From positions 50,530-114,529 of the forward strand of contig NZ_JARPQB010000006.1 in assembly GCF_029478665.1 (NCBI RefSeq): DNA of 64,000 bases, in the 5' to 3' direction. This stretch comes from Pseudomonas entomophila (GTDB taxonomy: Bacteria > Pseudomonadota > Gammaproteobacteria > Pseudomonadales > Pseudomonadaceae). A program made the position numbers and the translations under genes. Of the stretch, positions 1 through 9,428 are shown piece by piece (the first letter of the stretch is position 1; each line of letters begins with the position of its first letter). The notes below the pieces were generated by a model. That model saw nothing but the letters and a program-made list of their open reading frames with translations, did not search any database and was not told where the DNA came from.

Positions 1-2
1 AG

Positions 3-518
3 ACCGACCTGGTCGAGCCACAGGCGGTCGACGCCCTGCGCGAGCGCCTGGCGCGCATCAATGGCCGGGCGGCGATTCGCGTGGTCGAGCATGGCCGCAT
101 CGACCTGGCCGAGCTGCTCGATGTGCGCGGGTTCAACCTCAACCCGGACCTGGGTATCAGCTTCAAGCACACCTTGCGCCCGGTACTCAAGCCCGCCACC
201 CCTGACCGTATCTCGACACTGGTACTGCGTACTGAAACGCCGTTGGACATTGATCGGCTCAGCGACTTCATGAACGAGCTGCTGGAGGCGCATGGCAAGC
301 AATTGCTGCGCTACAAGGGCGTGCTGAACATTGCTGGCGAGGACCGCCGCCTGGTATTCCAGGGGGTTCTGAAGCTGTACGGGTTCGACTGGGATGCCGA
401 GTGGAAGGAAGGCGAGACGCGGGAAAGCGTGATGGTGTTCATCGCCGATGAGCTGCCGGAGGAGAAGATTCGAATTGGATTCGAGGCGTTGAGTTACGAG
501 GGAGTCAGAAGTATCTGA
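3..518 (+). CDS. CobW/G3E-family GTPase, 3' fragment (5' end outside window)
   Basis: The open frame enters from the left edge and runs to a TGA at 516-518, giving about 171 C-terminal residues. The first residues (TDLV, then VDALRERLARIN) look like the end of the G-domain specificity segment of G3E P-loop GTPases. The rest matches the CobW C-terminal domain, which ends in the usual acidic segment (FIADELPEEKI, then the final GFEAL). Family members insert or traffic metals such as zinc or cobalt in the cytoplasm. The Walker A motif and metal-binding Cys motif are outside the window, so the subfamily cannot be decided. A clear terminator follows directly. Confidence 0.8.
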   Translation, partial: TDLVEPQAVDALRERLARINGRAAIRVVEHGRIDLAELLDVRGFNLNPDLGISFKHTLRPVLKPATPDRISTLVLRTETPLDIDRLSDFMNELLEAHGKQLLRYKGVLNIAGEDRRLVFQGVLKLYGFDWDAEWKEGETRESVMVFIADELPEEKIRIGFEALSYEGVRSI

Positions 519-524
519 CTTGCT

Positions 525-550
525 AATGCCGCCTTGTGGCGGCATTTTTT
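525..550 (+). terminator. Rho-independent terminator of the CobW gene
   Basis: A 9-bp stem (AATGCCGCC / GGCGGCATT) with a TTGT loop is followed by a T run, seven bases after the stop codon. Confidence 0.85.
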
Positions 551-579
551 CCTTTACTTACTCAAGCGAGGAAGACCGA

Positions 580-725
580 ATGGACCTTCACAAAGGGATG
601 GATTTTGATGGCTTCCTTTCGGAGGAGGGCCTGGCTGAAGTGGTATCTGAGGGGCACTCAAGCAGGTGCTCATCTGGCAATTGATGCAATGCATCAAGAA
701 GATTCACATTGCAAGCGACGATGGC
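580..725 (+). pseudogene. Truncated, frameshifted XRE/HigA-type antitoxin remnant
   Basis: An ATG at 580 with an upstream GGAAG site starts a frame reading MDLHKGMDFDGFLSEEGL, the typical start of small XRE-type antitoxins (FDDFLxEEG). The frame breaks in a GGGG run near 651-654. One base lower, the reading continues as GALKQVLIWQLMQ, the expected next motif (ALKRVLAWQL). This implies a one-base loss. Similarity fades after about 715, where the 3' end of the neighbouring convergent MFS gene begins, so the helix-turn-helix half appears to be gone. No toxin gene is visible. The call rests on motif memory; a real 34-aa peptide is the alternative. Confidence 0.5.
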
Positions 726-727
726 GT

Positions 728-1876
728 TCAGGGGCTGGAGCGAGTTGCCAACCAGGCGAGTGACGCCAATCCAGCGCATAACATAACCAGCACAGTGGGA
801 CTCGTGCCCACGGAGCTGGATATCAAGTTCGTCAGGGCAGCCAGCAGTTGGTGAACAAGAGCGATCAGTGCCATGGCAGGAGAAGCAGCTCCTGTTGACT
901 GCCTGCTTGCCAGTGACAGACTCACCGGGTATGCCATTCCCTGAGCTACAAGCATCAGGCAATAGGGTAGCCAGATCGCGTAAGCCGAATTTTTCAACAG
1001 TGATGATGCAATAAGCATGATGAGTGCGCCAAGTAACAGCAAAGCACTCGAAAATCGAAGCATCGTTACTTCGTTGTGGCCGGTTGCAAGGGTGCTCGCC
1101 AGACGAGTACCGAGCAGATAGGCAATGCTGATTGGCCATCCCAATAGCCCATATTCCCACATGGACCAGTTGAAGGACTGCTGGAAAAGCAAGGGCGCTG
1201 TACTGCTAAATACGACGATGATGGAGTACCCAAAACCTCCGGCAAGCACAGGCAGGATGAAGCGTGGTTGCACAATGAGCTTATGGAAACTGGCAATCTC
1301 ACCTGTTCGGTGTGGAGGAACTATGTGGTGAGCTGCGATATTCCAGCCCTTCAGTGTTGCCATGAGTACACAGGGTATCGCGACGAGCAGCATGGCCACT
1401 CGCCAGTTCGTGAGCGTGGCAATCATCGCCCCGATAAACTGGGAGGCTCCAAGAGAGAGAACGAAGCAAAGTGAAAGGCTGCTATAGGCGCGTGTCAGAT
1501 CCTTACCATCATACTGCTCGACCAGCAACGCACGAGCGGCAACTGATATACCGCCTGCCAGGGCTCCCTGAAGCAGGCGTAAAACAAGAAATGCCCAGGC
1601 AACGGGTGATACTGCGAGCAGAAATGTGCAGCAGCCGTAGAGGAGTAGCGTCCAGGTCAGCATACGGCTTGAACCGAGAGTGGCTCCCAAACGACCCCAC
1701 AGGATTACGCACCCCCCCATTCCTACAAGAAACAGGCTCAGGCTGAGTGCGGCGAATTCATCTGTTGCATTCAGGTCGTCAGCAATGGCCGGGAGCATGG
1801 GTAGGTAGAAGGTTATACCCGACTGGCACAACAGTACGGCTAAGCAACTGAAGTAGAGAATTCGCCGTTTGGTCAT
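728..1876 (-). CDS. MFS transporter, bicyclomycin-resistance (Bcr/CflA)-like, probable exporter
   Basis: 382 residues with about 12 hydrophobic segments. The N-terminus (FYLPMLPAIADDL) resembles drug-exporting 12-TM DHA1 transporters of the Bcr/CflA type. It should sit in the inner membrane as a proton antiporter. Its ATG overlaps the stop of the upstream oxoamine synthase gene by four bases, so the two are probably translationally coupled. The simplest reading is that it exports that enzyme's product, which is inference. Base composition is lower in G+C than the flanking core genes. Its 3' end abuts an antitoxin remnant and no terminator is evident after its stop. The substrate is unknown. 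Confidence 0.8.
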   Translation of the reverse strand: MTKRRILYFSCLAVLLCQSGITFYLPMLPAIADDLNATDEFAALSLSLFLVGMGGCVILWGRLGATLGSSRMLTWTLLLYGCCTFLLAVSPVAWAFLVLRLLQGALAGGISVAARALLVEQYDGKDLTRAYSSLSLCFVLSLGASQFIGAMIATLTNWRVAMLLVAIPCVLMATLKGWNIAAHHIVPPHRTGEIASFHKLIVQPRFILPVLAGGFGYSIIVVFSSTAPLLFQQSFNWSMWEYGLLGWPISIAYLLGTRLASTLATGHNEVTMLRFSSALLLLGALIMLIASSLLKNSAYAIWLPYCLMLVAQGMAYPVSLSLASRQSTGAASPAMALIALVHQLLAALTNLISSSVGTSPTVLVMLCAGLASLAWLATRSSP

Positions 1877-3114
1877 GGCTGAGTCTTCAGTAAATGGGCG
1901 ATGGCAGGGTTGCTGTTCAGGTACTCAGCGACACTTTGGCAGAAGCTCTCGATTTCACCAGGCTGCATGTCTGCTCTGAGCGTAATGCGCAGCGCTGCAG
2001 CATTCTTGGGTACGACAGGAAAGAAGACGGCTGAAGTGAGAAACCCGCTGTTGGCCAGGAAGGTCGACGCAGCAATGGCGTGCTCAGCCTCTCCAAGCGG
2101 TATTAGCCTAATGGGAGATGTTGATCCAGCATGAGGTGTAGGCAAAAGCCTGTCGAACAATTCGATGTTGTTTTTCAACGCCTGCTGCAGCGTAGTCAAC
2201 AGGGGACTGGAGTGAAGTCGGGCGGACGCCCGGCCTGCACCGATAGCTGCGGCATTGAGGCTTTGGGACCAGTTGGTAGGACCTCCATATCTCTGTACAA
2301 GACGTTTCTGTTGGGTATTTGCCAGCATGACCAGGCCACCGCTTGCGGCAAATGCTTTCCCCAAGGACGCTACAATGATGACCCCTTCATCCAGCTCCTG
2401 TAGTTGCCCCCTGACAAAGCCCTGCCCAAAAACACCTACCGTAGAAAGGGCATGTGAGTCGTCCAAGTACAAGAACAAACCGTAGCGCTCCTTGAGGTAC
2501 AACAAGGCGTCCATGTGTGCCGTCCCGCCCATGCTGTAGTAGCCGTCGGTGATATAGGCAACCCTTCCGTGTTGCCTGCAGATGCTCTCGAGTTGGTCCA
2601 TATCGTTATGGGGAAGCGTCTGGACCTCGGTCTCATCCGCACAGGCTGCTTTGATATGGTTCAGGGAGTAGTGGGCAAACTTGTCGAACACCATATGGGG
2701 CGATATACCATCGGTGAAAATACCTGCGGCAACAAGTGGTAGTACTCCAGAGCTTGCTGCGCTGCATGACAATGTGGCCAGAGACGCGCATCCAAACAGT
2801 TCGGACAGTTCAGCCTCATATTGGTCTAGCACTTGAAGCTGGCAGCGATTACGCGAGTTGGCGATACGTAGGGTGCGCGAATTTTCCAGCTCTTCGATTG
2901 CCCCTTGGAGGATATCCGGGTGGTAGTCCAGCCCAAGATAGGAGGTTGTACAGAAGTGTTGCAGCGTCCTGCCGTGTTGGTCCTGAAGTAGATTTCTGGC
3001 AATGGGCTGCACCTGCAATCCGGAAAGATGCTTGGCATACGATGTCTGCCAGTCCGCCTCGGACTTCTGAATCATGCTCCTGTAATTGGTGAATTGATTT
3101 CGAGTGACTGCCAT
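1873..3114 (-). CDS. Alpha-oxoamine synthase family PLP enzyme (BioF/KBL/CqsA-like)
   Basis: 413 residues of PLP fold-type I. Family members condense an amino acid with an acyl-thioester, with loss of CO2, to give an alpha-aminoketone. Visible landmarks are SYLGLDYHP (about 58-66), the DDSHA motif (218-222) whose aspartate contacts the pyridine nitrogen, and SLGKAFA with the Schiff-base lysine at K253. The start at 3114 is chosen for its AGGAAG site; the frame is open 48 codons further upstream without a good site. No biotin (bioB/D) or threonine-degradation (tdh) neighbours are present, so it is probably neither BioF nor KBL. It is first in an operon with an MFS exporter. G+C is about 50% here against about 63% in glyA, suggesting transfer. 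Substrates are unknown. Confidence 0.8.
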   Translation of the reverse strand: MAVTRNQFTNYRSMIQKSEADWQTSYAKHLSGLQVQPIARNLLQDQHGRTLQHFCTTSYLGLDYHPDILQGAIEELENSRTLRIANSRNRCQLQVLDQYEAELSELFGCASLATLSCSAASSGVLPLVAAGIFTDGISPHMVFDKFAHYSLNHIKAACADETEVQTLPHNDMDQLESICRQHGRVAYITDGYYSMGGTAHMDALLYLKERYGLFLYLDDSHALSTVGVFGQGFVRGQLQELDEGVIIVASLGKAFAASGGLVMLANTQQKRLVQRYGGPTNWSQSLNAAAIGAGRASARLHSSPLLTTLQQALKNNIELFDRLLPTPHAGSTSPIRLIPLGEAEHAIAASTFLANSGFLTSAVFFPVVPKNAAALRITLRADMQPGEIESFCQSVAEYLNSNPAIAHLLKTQP

Positions 3115-3309
3115 GTCAAACACTTCCTGCAATGGTTTGGAGCAAGCAGTGTGCATTGCAGGAAAGCGTCGGTATGTCCGAAGCCGGGTGTTTTGATCGA
3201 GGTAATTTTCCGAGAAGAGCGTCAGAAATACCTTGGCGTGTCGCGGAGAATTAAACAATCACGTTTAAGGTTTTTGTAGGGCCTGCATGCGTCCAGAACA
3301 CAAGTCACA

Positions 3310-3339
3310 AAAAAGCCCGGCACATGGCCGGGCTTTTTC
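3310..3339 (-). terminator. Terminator after glyA
   Basis: A stem AAAAGCCCGGC / GCCGGGCTTTT with an ACAT-type loop has a T run in the minus orientation. It could work in both directions but lies downstream only of glyA. Confidence 0.8.
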
Positions 3340-3357
3340 ACATCAGGCGTCTGCCAA

Positions 3358-4611
3358 TCAGTTGCCGTACACCGGCAGCTTCTTGCAGATGGCCTTGACC
3401 TTCTCACGCACGGCGTCGATCACCGCTTCGTTGTTCAGGTCGGCCAGGATGTCGCAGATCCAGCCGGCCAGCTCGCGGCATTCTGTCTCTTTGAAGCCAC
3501 GGGTGGTGACGGCAGGGGTGCCGAAACGCAGGCCCGAGGTGACGAACGGCGAACGCGGGTCGTTCGGGACCGAGTTCTTGTTGACGGTGATGAAAGCCTT
3601 GCCCAAGGCGGCGTCGGCGTCCTTACCGGAGATTTCCTGCTTGATCAGCGACAGCAGGAACAGGTGGTTCTGGGTGCCGCCGGAAACGACGTCGAAACCA
3701 CGCTCGATGAACACTTCGGCCATGGCCTGGGCGTTCTTCACCACTTGCTGCTGATAGGCCTTGAACTCAGGCTGCAGGGCCTCCTTGAAGCAGATCGCCT
3801 TGGCGGCGATGACGTGCTCCAGCGGGCCGCCCTGGGCGCCTGGGAAGACGGCGGAGTTCAGCTTCTTCTCGATGTCGGCGTTGGCACGGGCCAGGATCAG
3901 GCCACCACGTGGACCGCGCAGGGTCTTGTGGGTGGTGGTGGTGACGACGTCGGCGAACGGAACCGGGTTCGGGTATACGCCCGCGGCGACCAGGCCGGCT
4001 ACGTGGGCCATGTCGACGAACAGGTAGGCACCGACCTTGTCGGCGATTTCGCGGAAGCGAGGGAAGTCCAGGACCTGCGAGTAGGCGGAGAAGCCGGCGA
4101 CGATCATCTTCGGCTTGTGCTCCAGGGCCAGCGCCTCGACTTCGTCGTAGTTGATCAGGCCGTTGGCGTCGATGCCGTACTGGATGGCGTTGTACAGCTT
4201 GCCCGAGGAGGAAACGCTGGCGCCGTGGGTCAGGTGACCACCGTGGGCCAGGCTCATGCCCAGGATGGTGTCGCCGGCCGACAGCAGTGCCAGGTAGACA
4301 GCGGCGTTGGCTTGGGAGCCAGCGTGTGGCTGGACGTTGGCGTAGTCGGCGCCGAACAGCTCCTTGGCGCGGTCGATGGCCAGTTGCTCGACCACGTCGA
4401 CGTACTCGCAACCACCGTAGTAGCGCTTGCCTGGGTAGCCTTCGGCGTACTTGTTGGTCAGAACCGAACCCTGGGCCTCCATGACCGCCGGGCTGGTGTA
4501 GTTTTCCGAAGCGATCAGCTCGATATGCTCTTCCTGGCGCAGGGCTTCTTGCTGCATGGCTTCGAAGAGCTCGGCGTCGTACTTGGCAATGGTCAAATCA
4601 CGGCTGAACAT
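3358..4611 (-). CDS. glyA: Serine hydroxymethyltransferase
   Basis: 417 residues, the usual bacterial SHMT length. It interconverts serine and glycine with tetrahydrofolate and is the main one-carbon source. Motifs are complete: [12 protein letters not shown] near the N-terminus, GCEYVD, the pyridine-ring aspartate in VDMAHVAG, and the PLP lysine in [14 protein letters not shown]. The start at MFSRDLTIA (4611) follows a TTGAGG site; four codons upstream (to 4623) are open but lack family support. It lies next to morA, the same neighbourhood as glyA3-morA in P. aeruginosa (recalled). Pseudomonads carry more than one glyA, so the paralogue number is not assigned. Confidence 0.97.
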   Translation of the reverse strand: MFSRDLTIAKYDAELFEAMQQEALRQEEHIELIASENYTSPAVMEAQGSVLTNKYAEGYPGKRYYGGCEYVDVVEQLAIDRAKELFGADYANVQPHAGSQANAAVYLALLSAGDTILGMSLAHGGHLTHGASVSSSGKLYNAIQYGIDANGLINYDEVEALALEHKPKMIVAGFSAYSQVLDFPRFREIADKVGAYLFVDMAHVAGLVAAGVYPNPVPFADVVTTTTHKTLRGPRGGLILARANADIEKKLNSAVFPGAQGGPLEHVIAAKAICFKEALQPEFKAYQQQVVKNAQAMAEVFIERGFDVVSGGTQNHLFLLSLIKQEISGKDADAALGKAFITVNKNSVPNDPRSPFVTSGLRFGTPAVTTRGFKETECRELAGWICDILADLNNEAVIDAVREKVKAICKKLPVYGN

Positions 4612-4780
4612 GGCGGTCCTCAAGGATCGGGCTGAATTGGGGGGGCATTCTAACCGATTGATTCGCCGCTGGCATATGAAGTGGCATCAAGTCGCGGACC
4701 AATGGCCTTCATGTTGTAACCCGCGCCGTGTCTGGGCTGGAGTTGACTTTTGGGTCCGTTTTTGCGGTTCGGCACCGCAC

Positions 4781-4900
4781 CCTGTAGGAGCGGCCTTGAG
4801 CCGCGAAAGGGCCGCAAAGCGGCCCCGGCGATCTTCGCGTCAACACTGAACCCTGGGGCTGCTGCGCAGCCCTTTCGCGGCTCAAGGCCGCTCCTACAGG
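4781..4900. repeat. REPIN: two inverted REP elements (GCGGCCTTGAGCCGC type)
   Basis: CTGTAGGAGCGGCCTTGAG at 4782-4800 recurs inverted, ending at 4900, with arms of about 32 bases. It fills most of the glyA-morA gap (4612-4920). The remainder, 4612-4780, holds no recognisable gene; the glyA promoter must lie there but no confident -35/-10 pair was found. Confidence 0.85.
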
Positions 4901-4920
4901 GATCGTGTGATACCGGGCGG

Positions 4921-7900
4921 TTACTGGAACATGAACAGCGTTTCGTTGCTGAACTGCGCCTCGAACTGGTTGGCCGGCATCGGCCGGCCGAACAGGTAGC
5001 CCTGCACCTCGTCGCAACCGTGCTCGCGCAGGAACTCCAGTTGTTCATGGGTTTCCACGCCCTCGGCGATCACCGCCAGGTTCAGGCTGTGGGCCATGGC
5101 GATGATCGCCCGGGCGATCTGTGCGTCCTGCTCGCCCTCGGGCAGGCCGTCGACGAAGGTGCGATCGATCTTCAGCACGTCGATGGGGAACTGCTTGAGG
5201 TAGTTGAGCGATGAATAGCCGGTACCAAAGTCGTCGACCGCAATGCTCAGGCCAAGGTTCTTCAGGCTGTCGAGGATCTGCATGGCTTCGTTGACTTCGC
5301 GCATCAGGATGCTCTCGGTCAGCTCAAGCTCCAGGCAGGCCGGGGGCAGGCCGGTCTCTTCCAGGATGGTGGCGATCCGTGTACCCAGTTGGCCGTCGGA
5401 GAACTGCCGCGCCGAGATGTTCACCGACACCTTCGGTACCCGCACCTTCTCCTTGTGCCAGGCCTTGAGCTGACGGCAGGCCTCGCGCAGCACCCAGTCG
5501 CCGACATCCACCACCAGGCCCAGTTCCTCGATCACCGGGATGAAATCGCCAGGCGGTACCAGGCCACGGGTCGGGTGACGCCAGCGCAGCAGGGCTTCGG
5601 CGCCGGTCAGGCGCTTGCCGTCACCGCTGAACTGCGGCTGGTAGTAGAGGATGAACTCGTTCTGCTCCAGGGCATGGCGCAGGTCGCTCTCCAGCTCCAG
5701 GCGCTCCAGGGCGCTGGCGTTCATGTCGGCCTGGTAGAACTGGAAGTTGTTCTTGCCGCGCTCCTTGGCGTGGTACATGGCGGTGTCGGCGTTCTTCATC
5801 AGTTGGCTCAGCTCGCTGCCGTCCTGTGGGCTGAGGGCGATGCCGATACTGGCGGTGACGAAGAACTCGCGGTTCTCCAGCACGAAGGGGGTCACCAGAC
5901 TGTCGAGGATGTGCTCGGCTACATGGATGGCACGGTTGAGCGCCAGTTCGCGGGTGGCCTTCGGTTGCAGCAGCAGGGTGAATTCGTCGCCCCCCATGCG
6001 CGCCACGGTGTCGTCGTTGTCGACACAGGCCAGCAGGCGCTCGGCCATGTCCTTGAGCATGCGATCGCCCGCGGCGTGGCCAAGGGAATCGTTGATCGGC
6101 TTGAAGCGATCGAGGTCGAGGAACATCAGCACCACCCAGGCCTTCTGCCGCTCGGCCTGCTGCAGGGCGGTGTACAGGCGGTCCTGGAACAGCGTGCGGT
6201 TGGGCAGGTGGGTCAGGGCGTCGTAGTAGGCCAGGCGGTGGATACGTTGTTCGCTGGCCTTGCGTTCGCTGATGTCGGTGAAGAAGCACACGTAGCTGGC
6301 CAGGTCGCCTTCGTCGTCGAGCACCGCGGTGATGCCCACCCACGCCGGGTAGTGCTCGCCGTTACGGCGCTTGAGGAACACCTCGCCCTCCCAGCTGCCG
6401 CGCTGGTTGAGCTGTTTGAGCACGTAGCCCAGGTGCGCGTCCTGCTGGTGCTCGACGGTGAGCATGCCGGGCAGTTGGTCGAGCACTTCGGCGACGGCGT
6501 AGCCGCTGACCCGGCTGAACGCTTCGTTGGCCTGGACGATGTAGCCGGCCGGGTCGGTGATCAGGATGGCCGAGGTGGAGTGTTCGAACACCGTGGCCGC
6601 CATGCGCAGGTCTTTCTCGGCCCGGCGTTGCTGGCTGATGTCACGACCCACGCCCAGCACGCCCTCGAAACGCTCGTGTTCGTCCCACACCAGCACCAGG
6701 CGCAGTTCGATGGGAATCTTGCGGCCATCGGCGCGCAGACAGTCGAACAGGAACAGCTGCGTGGGCAGGGTGGTGCGCAACTGGGCCAGTTGTTCGGCGT
6801 TACCCTGTGCCTTGCTGACCCGTTCGATCAGGTCATAGGCGCCGGTGAGCTGGGCGGGGTTGGCGATGATCGACTGCCAGCCATTGGCGAAGATCCATTC
6901 GGCCTGGTAGCCCAGCACCGCCAGCACTGACGGGCTGACATAGTTGAGCCGCAGCTGGTTGTCGGTGGAGAAGATCACGTCGCTGATGCTCTCGGCGAGC
7001 ATGCGGTAGCGCTGCTCGCTGTCACGCAGCGACTCGCTGGCCTCGATCTGTACCGTGACATCCTTGCCCACGCCGATGATGCGGGTGACCAGGTCGTCGC
7101 TGTCGCGGGTCAGCACTTGCTCGCGGATGTCGTAGCAGCGCCAGCCGCCATCACGGTGACGGAAGCGCAACTGGCAATGCAGCGACTGGCCGTAGCTGGT
7201 GTCCAGCTGTTGCTGGCGCAGGGCGCGGTAGTGCGCGGCGTCCTCGGGGTGCAGCAGTAATTCCCAGAAGCGTTCGCCCATCTGTGCCAGCTCGGCGCGG
7301 TCGTAGCCCAGGGTCTGGCCGAGGTGGCGGTTGCTGAAGATCATCCGCTGGCTCTGTACGTCCTGCACGTAAAGCTGGTCGGGCACGGTACGTACCACGT
7401 CCGACCAGAAACCCTCGCGCTCGAGCAGGGACAGCTCCACCTGCTTGCGGCTGGTGATGTCGCTGATGCTCAGGATCACCGCCTGGTAGTCGCGACGTTG
7501 CCGGGGCATGCGCACCATCAGCCACAGGTGCAGTTCGCCGCCCAGCGGAGCGGGGAGGCGTACCTCCAACTCAAGTTGCTCACGTGCCTCGATCAACGCG
7601 TCGATCAGTTGCATGCCGACACTGTCGCGACCGTCGCCACTGCCTTCGATCAGGCGCTGCCAGGCACCCTGGTGGCAGTCGACGTTGAGCAGCTGGCGGG
7701 CTACCTGGTTGATCTCGGTGATCTTCAGCTCCGCCAGCAGCGAACGCCGCAGGTTGGCGTCCAGGGCCAGGCTGTGGCGCAGGGCCGCGTGATTGCGCAG
7801 GTGGTAGCGGTCGAGCTGGCCGGGCAGGCTCGACAGGTCGAGCACGCACAGGGCTACGCCTGTGCCTTCGAAGATCTCCTGGTAGCGTCGACGGTCTTCC

Positions 7901-8751
7901 TGCAGGGCGCGCTGGCGGCGGCGCATGTTGATCAGGGCGAGCACCGGCAGCAGGGCGCAAAACAGCACCAGCACACACTTGCCGATCAGCGCCGGGAGCA
8001 GCTTGTCGCGGGCCAGGCCGGCGTCGAACAGGCCGCGCAGTTGCCAGGTACTGTTGTCGATGAAGGCCAGCATCACGCTCTGCAACGGCTCGTTGCTGGC
8101 CGGTTGCGTGCCGTGGCGTTCGATGACCTCGCCGTTGCGACTGTTTTCCAGCAGCCACGAAGGGTGGCCCGAGGCGTCCAGATGCTGGGTCAGCTCCTTG
8201 TAATAGGCAGGGCTCAGCCGCAGCAGCCAGTAGCCGCGATCCTGCTCGGCGCTTTGGCGCAACAGCAGGTAGACCAGCTGGTTGTCGGGCGCGTTGCTGT
8301 AGAAATAGACGCGACCCTGGTTCAGTTGCAGGATCTCGTCAATCATCTGGCGGTCGGGGCTGCCCTCGAGGGTGTCGCTGCGCACCTGCCCGGAGCTGTC
8401 CAGCCAGGCCATATGACGCAGCGCGGGGAGGCGCGCGCGCAGCGTCGCGAAGAGGCTGGGCAGGGCGGCGGGCGCCGGAGGTTTGACGTAGGGCTGGACC
8501 AGGTTCAGCGCCTGCTGGGCCTTGAGTGCCATGTTCAGGCCCAGATGGTCGGCCAGCTCGGCGCTGGTCGCCAGGCTTTGCTGGCGCAGGTCGGCCTGGG
8601 TGTGACGGAACTGGGTGAACAATTGCCACAGCAGCAACCCCAGCAAAACCAGGGCCAGCAGGGCCAGCGCCCCCTTGAGCGAGCCACGCAGGTGTGTGCC
8701 GGCCGATGAGTGGGCAGGGCGCAGGGGTGATGAGTGCGTGAGATTGGTCAA
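4921..8751 (-). CDS. morA: MorA-type membrane sensor with PAS, GGDEF and EAL domains
   Basis: 1276 residues. TM helices at about 27-47 and 255-275 flank a periplasmic sensor region; four PAS-like blocks follow (about 290, 445, 585 and 715), then GGDEF (about 845-1005) and EAL (about 1020-1265). The GGDEF signature is intact (RMGGDEF). The expected RxxD inhibitory site reads DNDD, so product inhibition at the I-site is unlikely. The EAL domain keeps EALLRW, ELTES, DDFGTGYSS, KIDRTF and EGVE, so phosphodiesterase activity is likely. MorA controls motility and biofilm through c-di-GMP. The name rests on this architecture plus adjacency to glyA. The start is a TTG with an upstream AGGA; no closer ATG exists. 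Confidence 0.88.
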   Translation of the reverse strand: MTNLTHSSPLRPAHSSAGTHLRGSLKGALALLALVLLGLLLWQLFTQFRHTQADLRQQSLATSAELADHLGLNMALKAQQALNLVQPYVKPPAPAALPSLFATLRARLPALRHMAWLDSSGQVRSDTLEGSPDRQMIDEILQLNQGRVYFYSNAPDNQLVYLLLRQSAEQDRGYWLLRLSPAYYKELTQHLDASGHPSWLLENSRNGEVIERHGTQPASNEPLQSVMLAFIDNSTWQLRGLFDAGLARDKLLPALIGKCVLVLFCALLPVLALINMRRRQRALQEDRRRYQEIFEGTGVALCVLDLSSLPGQLDRYHLRNHAALRHSLALDANLRRSLLAELKITEINQVARQLLNVDCHQGAWQRLIEGSGDGRDSVGMQLIDALIEAREQLELEVRLPAPLGGELHLWLMVRMPRQRRDYQAVILSISDITSRKQVELSLLEREGFWSDVVRTVPDQLYVQDVQSQRMIFSNRHLGQTLGYDRAELAQMGERFWELLLHPEDAAHYRALRQQQLDTSYGQSLHCQLRFRHRDGGWRCYDIREQVLTRDSDDLVTRIIGVGKDVTVQIEASESLRDSEQRYRMLAESISDVIFSTDNQLRLNYVSPSVLAVLGYQAEWIFANGWQSIIANPAQLTGAYDLIERVSKAQGNAEQLAQLRTTLPTQLFLFDCLRADGRKIPIELRLVLVWDEHERFEGVLGVGRDISQQRRAEKDLRMAATVFEHSTSAILITDPAGYIVQANEAFSRVSGYAVAEVLDQLPGMLTVEHQQDAHLGYVLKQLNQRGSWEGEVFLKRRNGEHYPAWVGITAVLDDEGDLASYVCFFTDISERKASEQRIHRLAYYDALTHLPNRTLFQDRLYTALQQAERQKAWVVLMFLDLDRFKPINDSLGHAAGDRMLKDMAERLLACVDNDDTVARMGGDEFTLLLQPKATRELALNRAIHVAEHILDSLVTPFVLENREFFVTASIGIALSPQDGSELSQLMKNADTAMYHAKERGKNNFQFYQADMNASALERLELESDLRHALEQNEFILYYQPQFSGDGKRLTGAEALLRWRHPTRGLVPPGDFIPVIEELGLVVDVGDWVLREACRQLKAWHKEKVRVPKVSVNISARQFSDGQLGTRIATILEETGLPPACLELELTESILMREVNEAMQILDSLKNLGLSIAVDDFGTGYSSLNYLKQFPIDVLKIDRTFVDGLPEGEQDAQIARAIIAMAHSLNLAVIAEGVETHEQLEFLREHGCDEVQGYLFGRPMPANQFEAQFSNETLFMFQ

Positions 8752-9002
8752 GCGTTGGGTCCTGCGATTTGGCTGGCGATGGCAGGGGGTGTTTCACGGT
8801 GCATGCATGGCGCGTGCCGCGTGCGTCGGGCGCACTATAAGCCGCACAAGTGAAGCCGCCTAGAATGCCTTCAAATATGGCAAAGTGCCAGTCCGTGTGT
8901 CTGCTGCCGGGTTGCAGCCGGTCATGCCGGTTCGGCAAGACCCTGCGACCTGTGCGAGAATGCCGCCCGCTTCAATAGTCAACGCATCGGAGAAGTACGG
9001 TT

Positions 9003-9389
9003 TTGGTTACCCACTATTCCACCAATGGCCTCGATTCCGCCTGTGGGCGTAGCAGTGAGACGCTGGTCAGCACTGCCGTGGCCGAGGACGTGTCCTGCAA
9101 GACCTGCCAGCGTTCGCTGGCCAAGCCGGAGGCGGCCGCCTCGAAGAACAAGACGCCATCGCTGGCCGAACTGCGCAAGACCGCCAAGGCGGCTGCGCAA
9201 CCGGCTGCAGTCGCAGCCAAGCCGGCGACCAAGGTGACCAGCGCACCTGCCGCCAAGCCGGCCAAGACCGTTGAGCAGGCTGCCCGCAGCGGCGGCTTCA
9301 GCGTCAAGGCTGCCTGGGCCGCGCGCCTGGCTGAGCAATCGGACCGTTGCCGCCTGCCGCGTGGCAAGGTCAAACAGTCCCACGTCTGA
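9003..9389 (+). CDS. Small Ala/Lys-rich protein with N-terminal Cys motif, function unknown
   Basis: 128 residues from a TTG start preceded by GGAG. The N-terminus is compact (THYSTNGLDSACGRS, later VSCKTCQ). A lone Cys plus a CxxC pair could bind a metal such as zinc. Residues of about 40-95 are a low-complexity Ala/Lys/Pro stretch resembling the tails of AlgP-like or histone-like proteins. The C-terminus is basic. It is probably cytoplasmic, as no signal peptide or membrane helix is visible. It sits alone between divergent morA and ettA. It is real by codon use and ribosome site, but no family function is known to me. Confidence 0.7.
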   Translation: MVTHYSTNGLDSACGRSSETLVSTAVAEDVSCKTCQRSLAKPEAAASKNKTPSLAELRKTAKAAAQPAAVAAKPATKVTSAPAAKPAKTVEQAARSGGFSVKAAWAARLAEQSDRCRLPRGKVKQSHV

Positions 9390-9428
9390 GTTGGCCTCGG
9401 CGAGGACTTCGTCCTCGATCGCGACACA

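Noticed and set aside
4612..4780. Glycine riboswitch ahead of glyA
   Set aside because: No tandem aptamer-like conserved GG-rich segments could be recognised in the upstream region.
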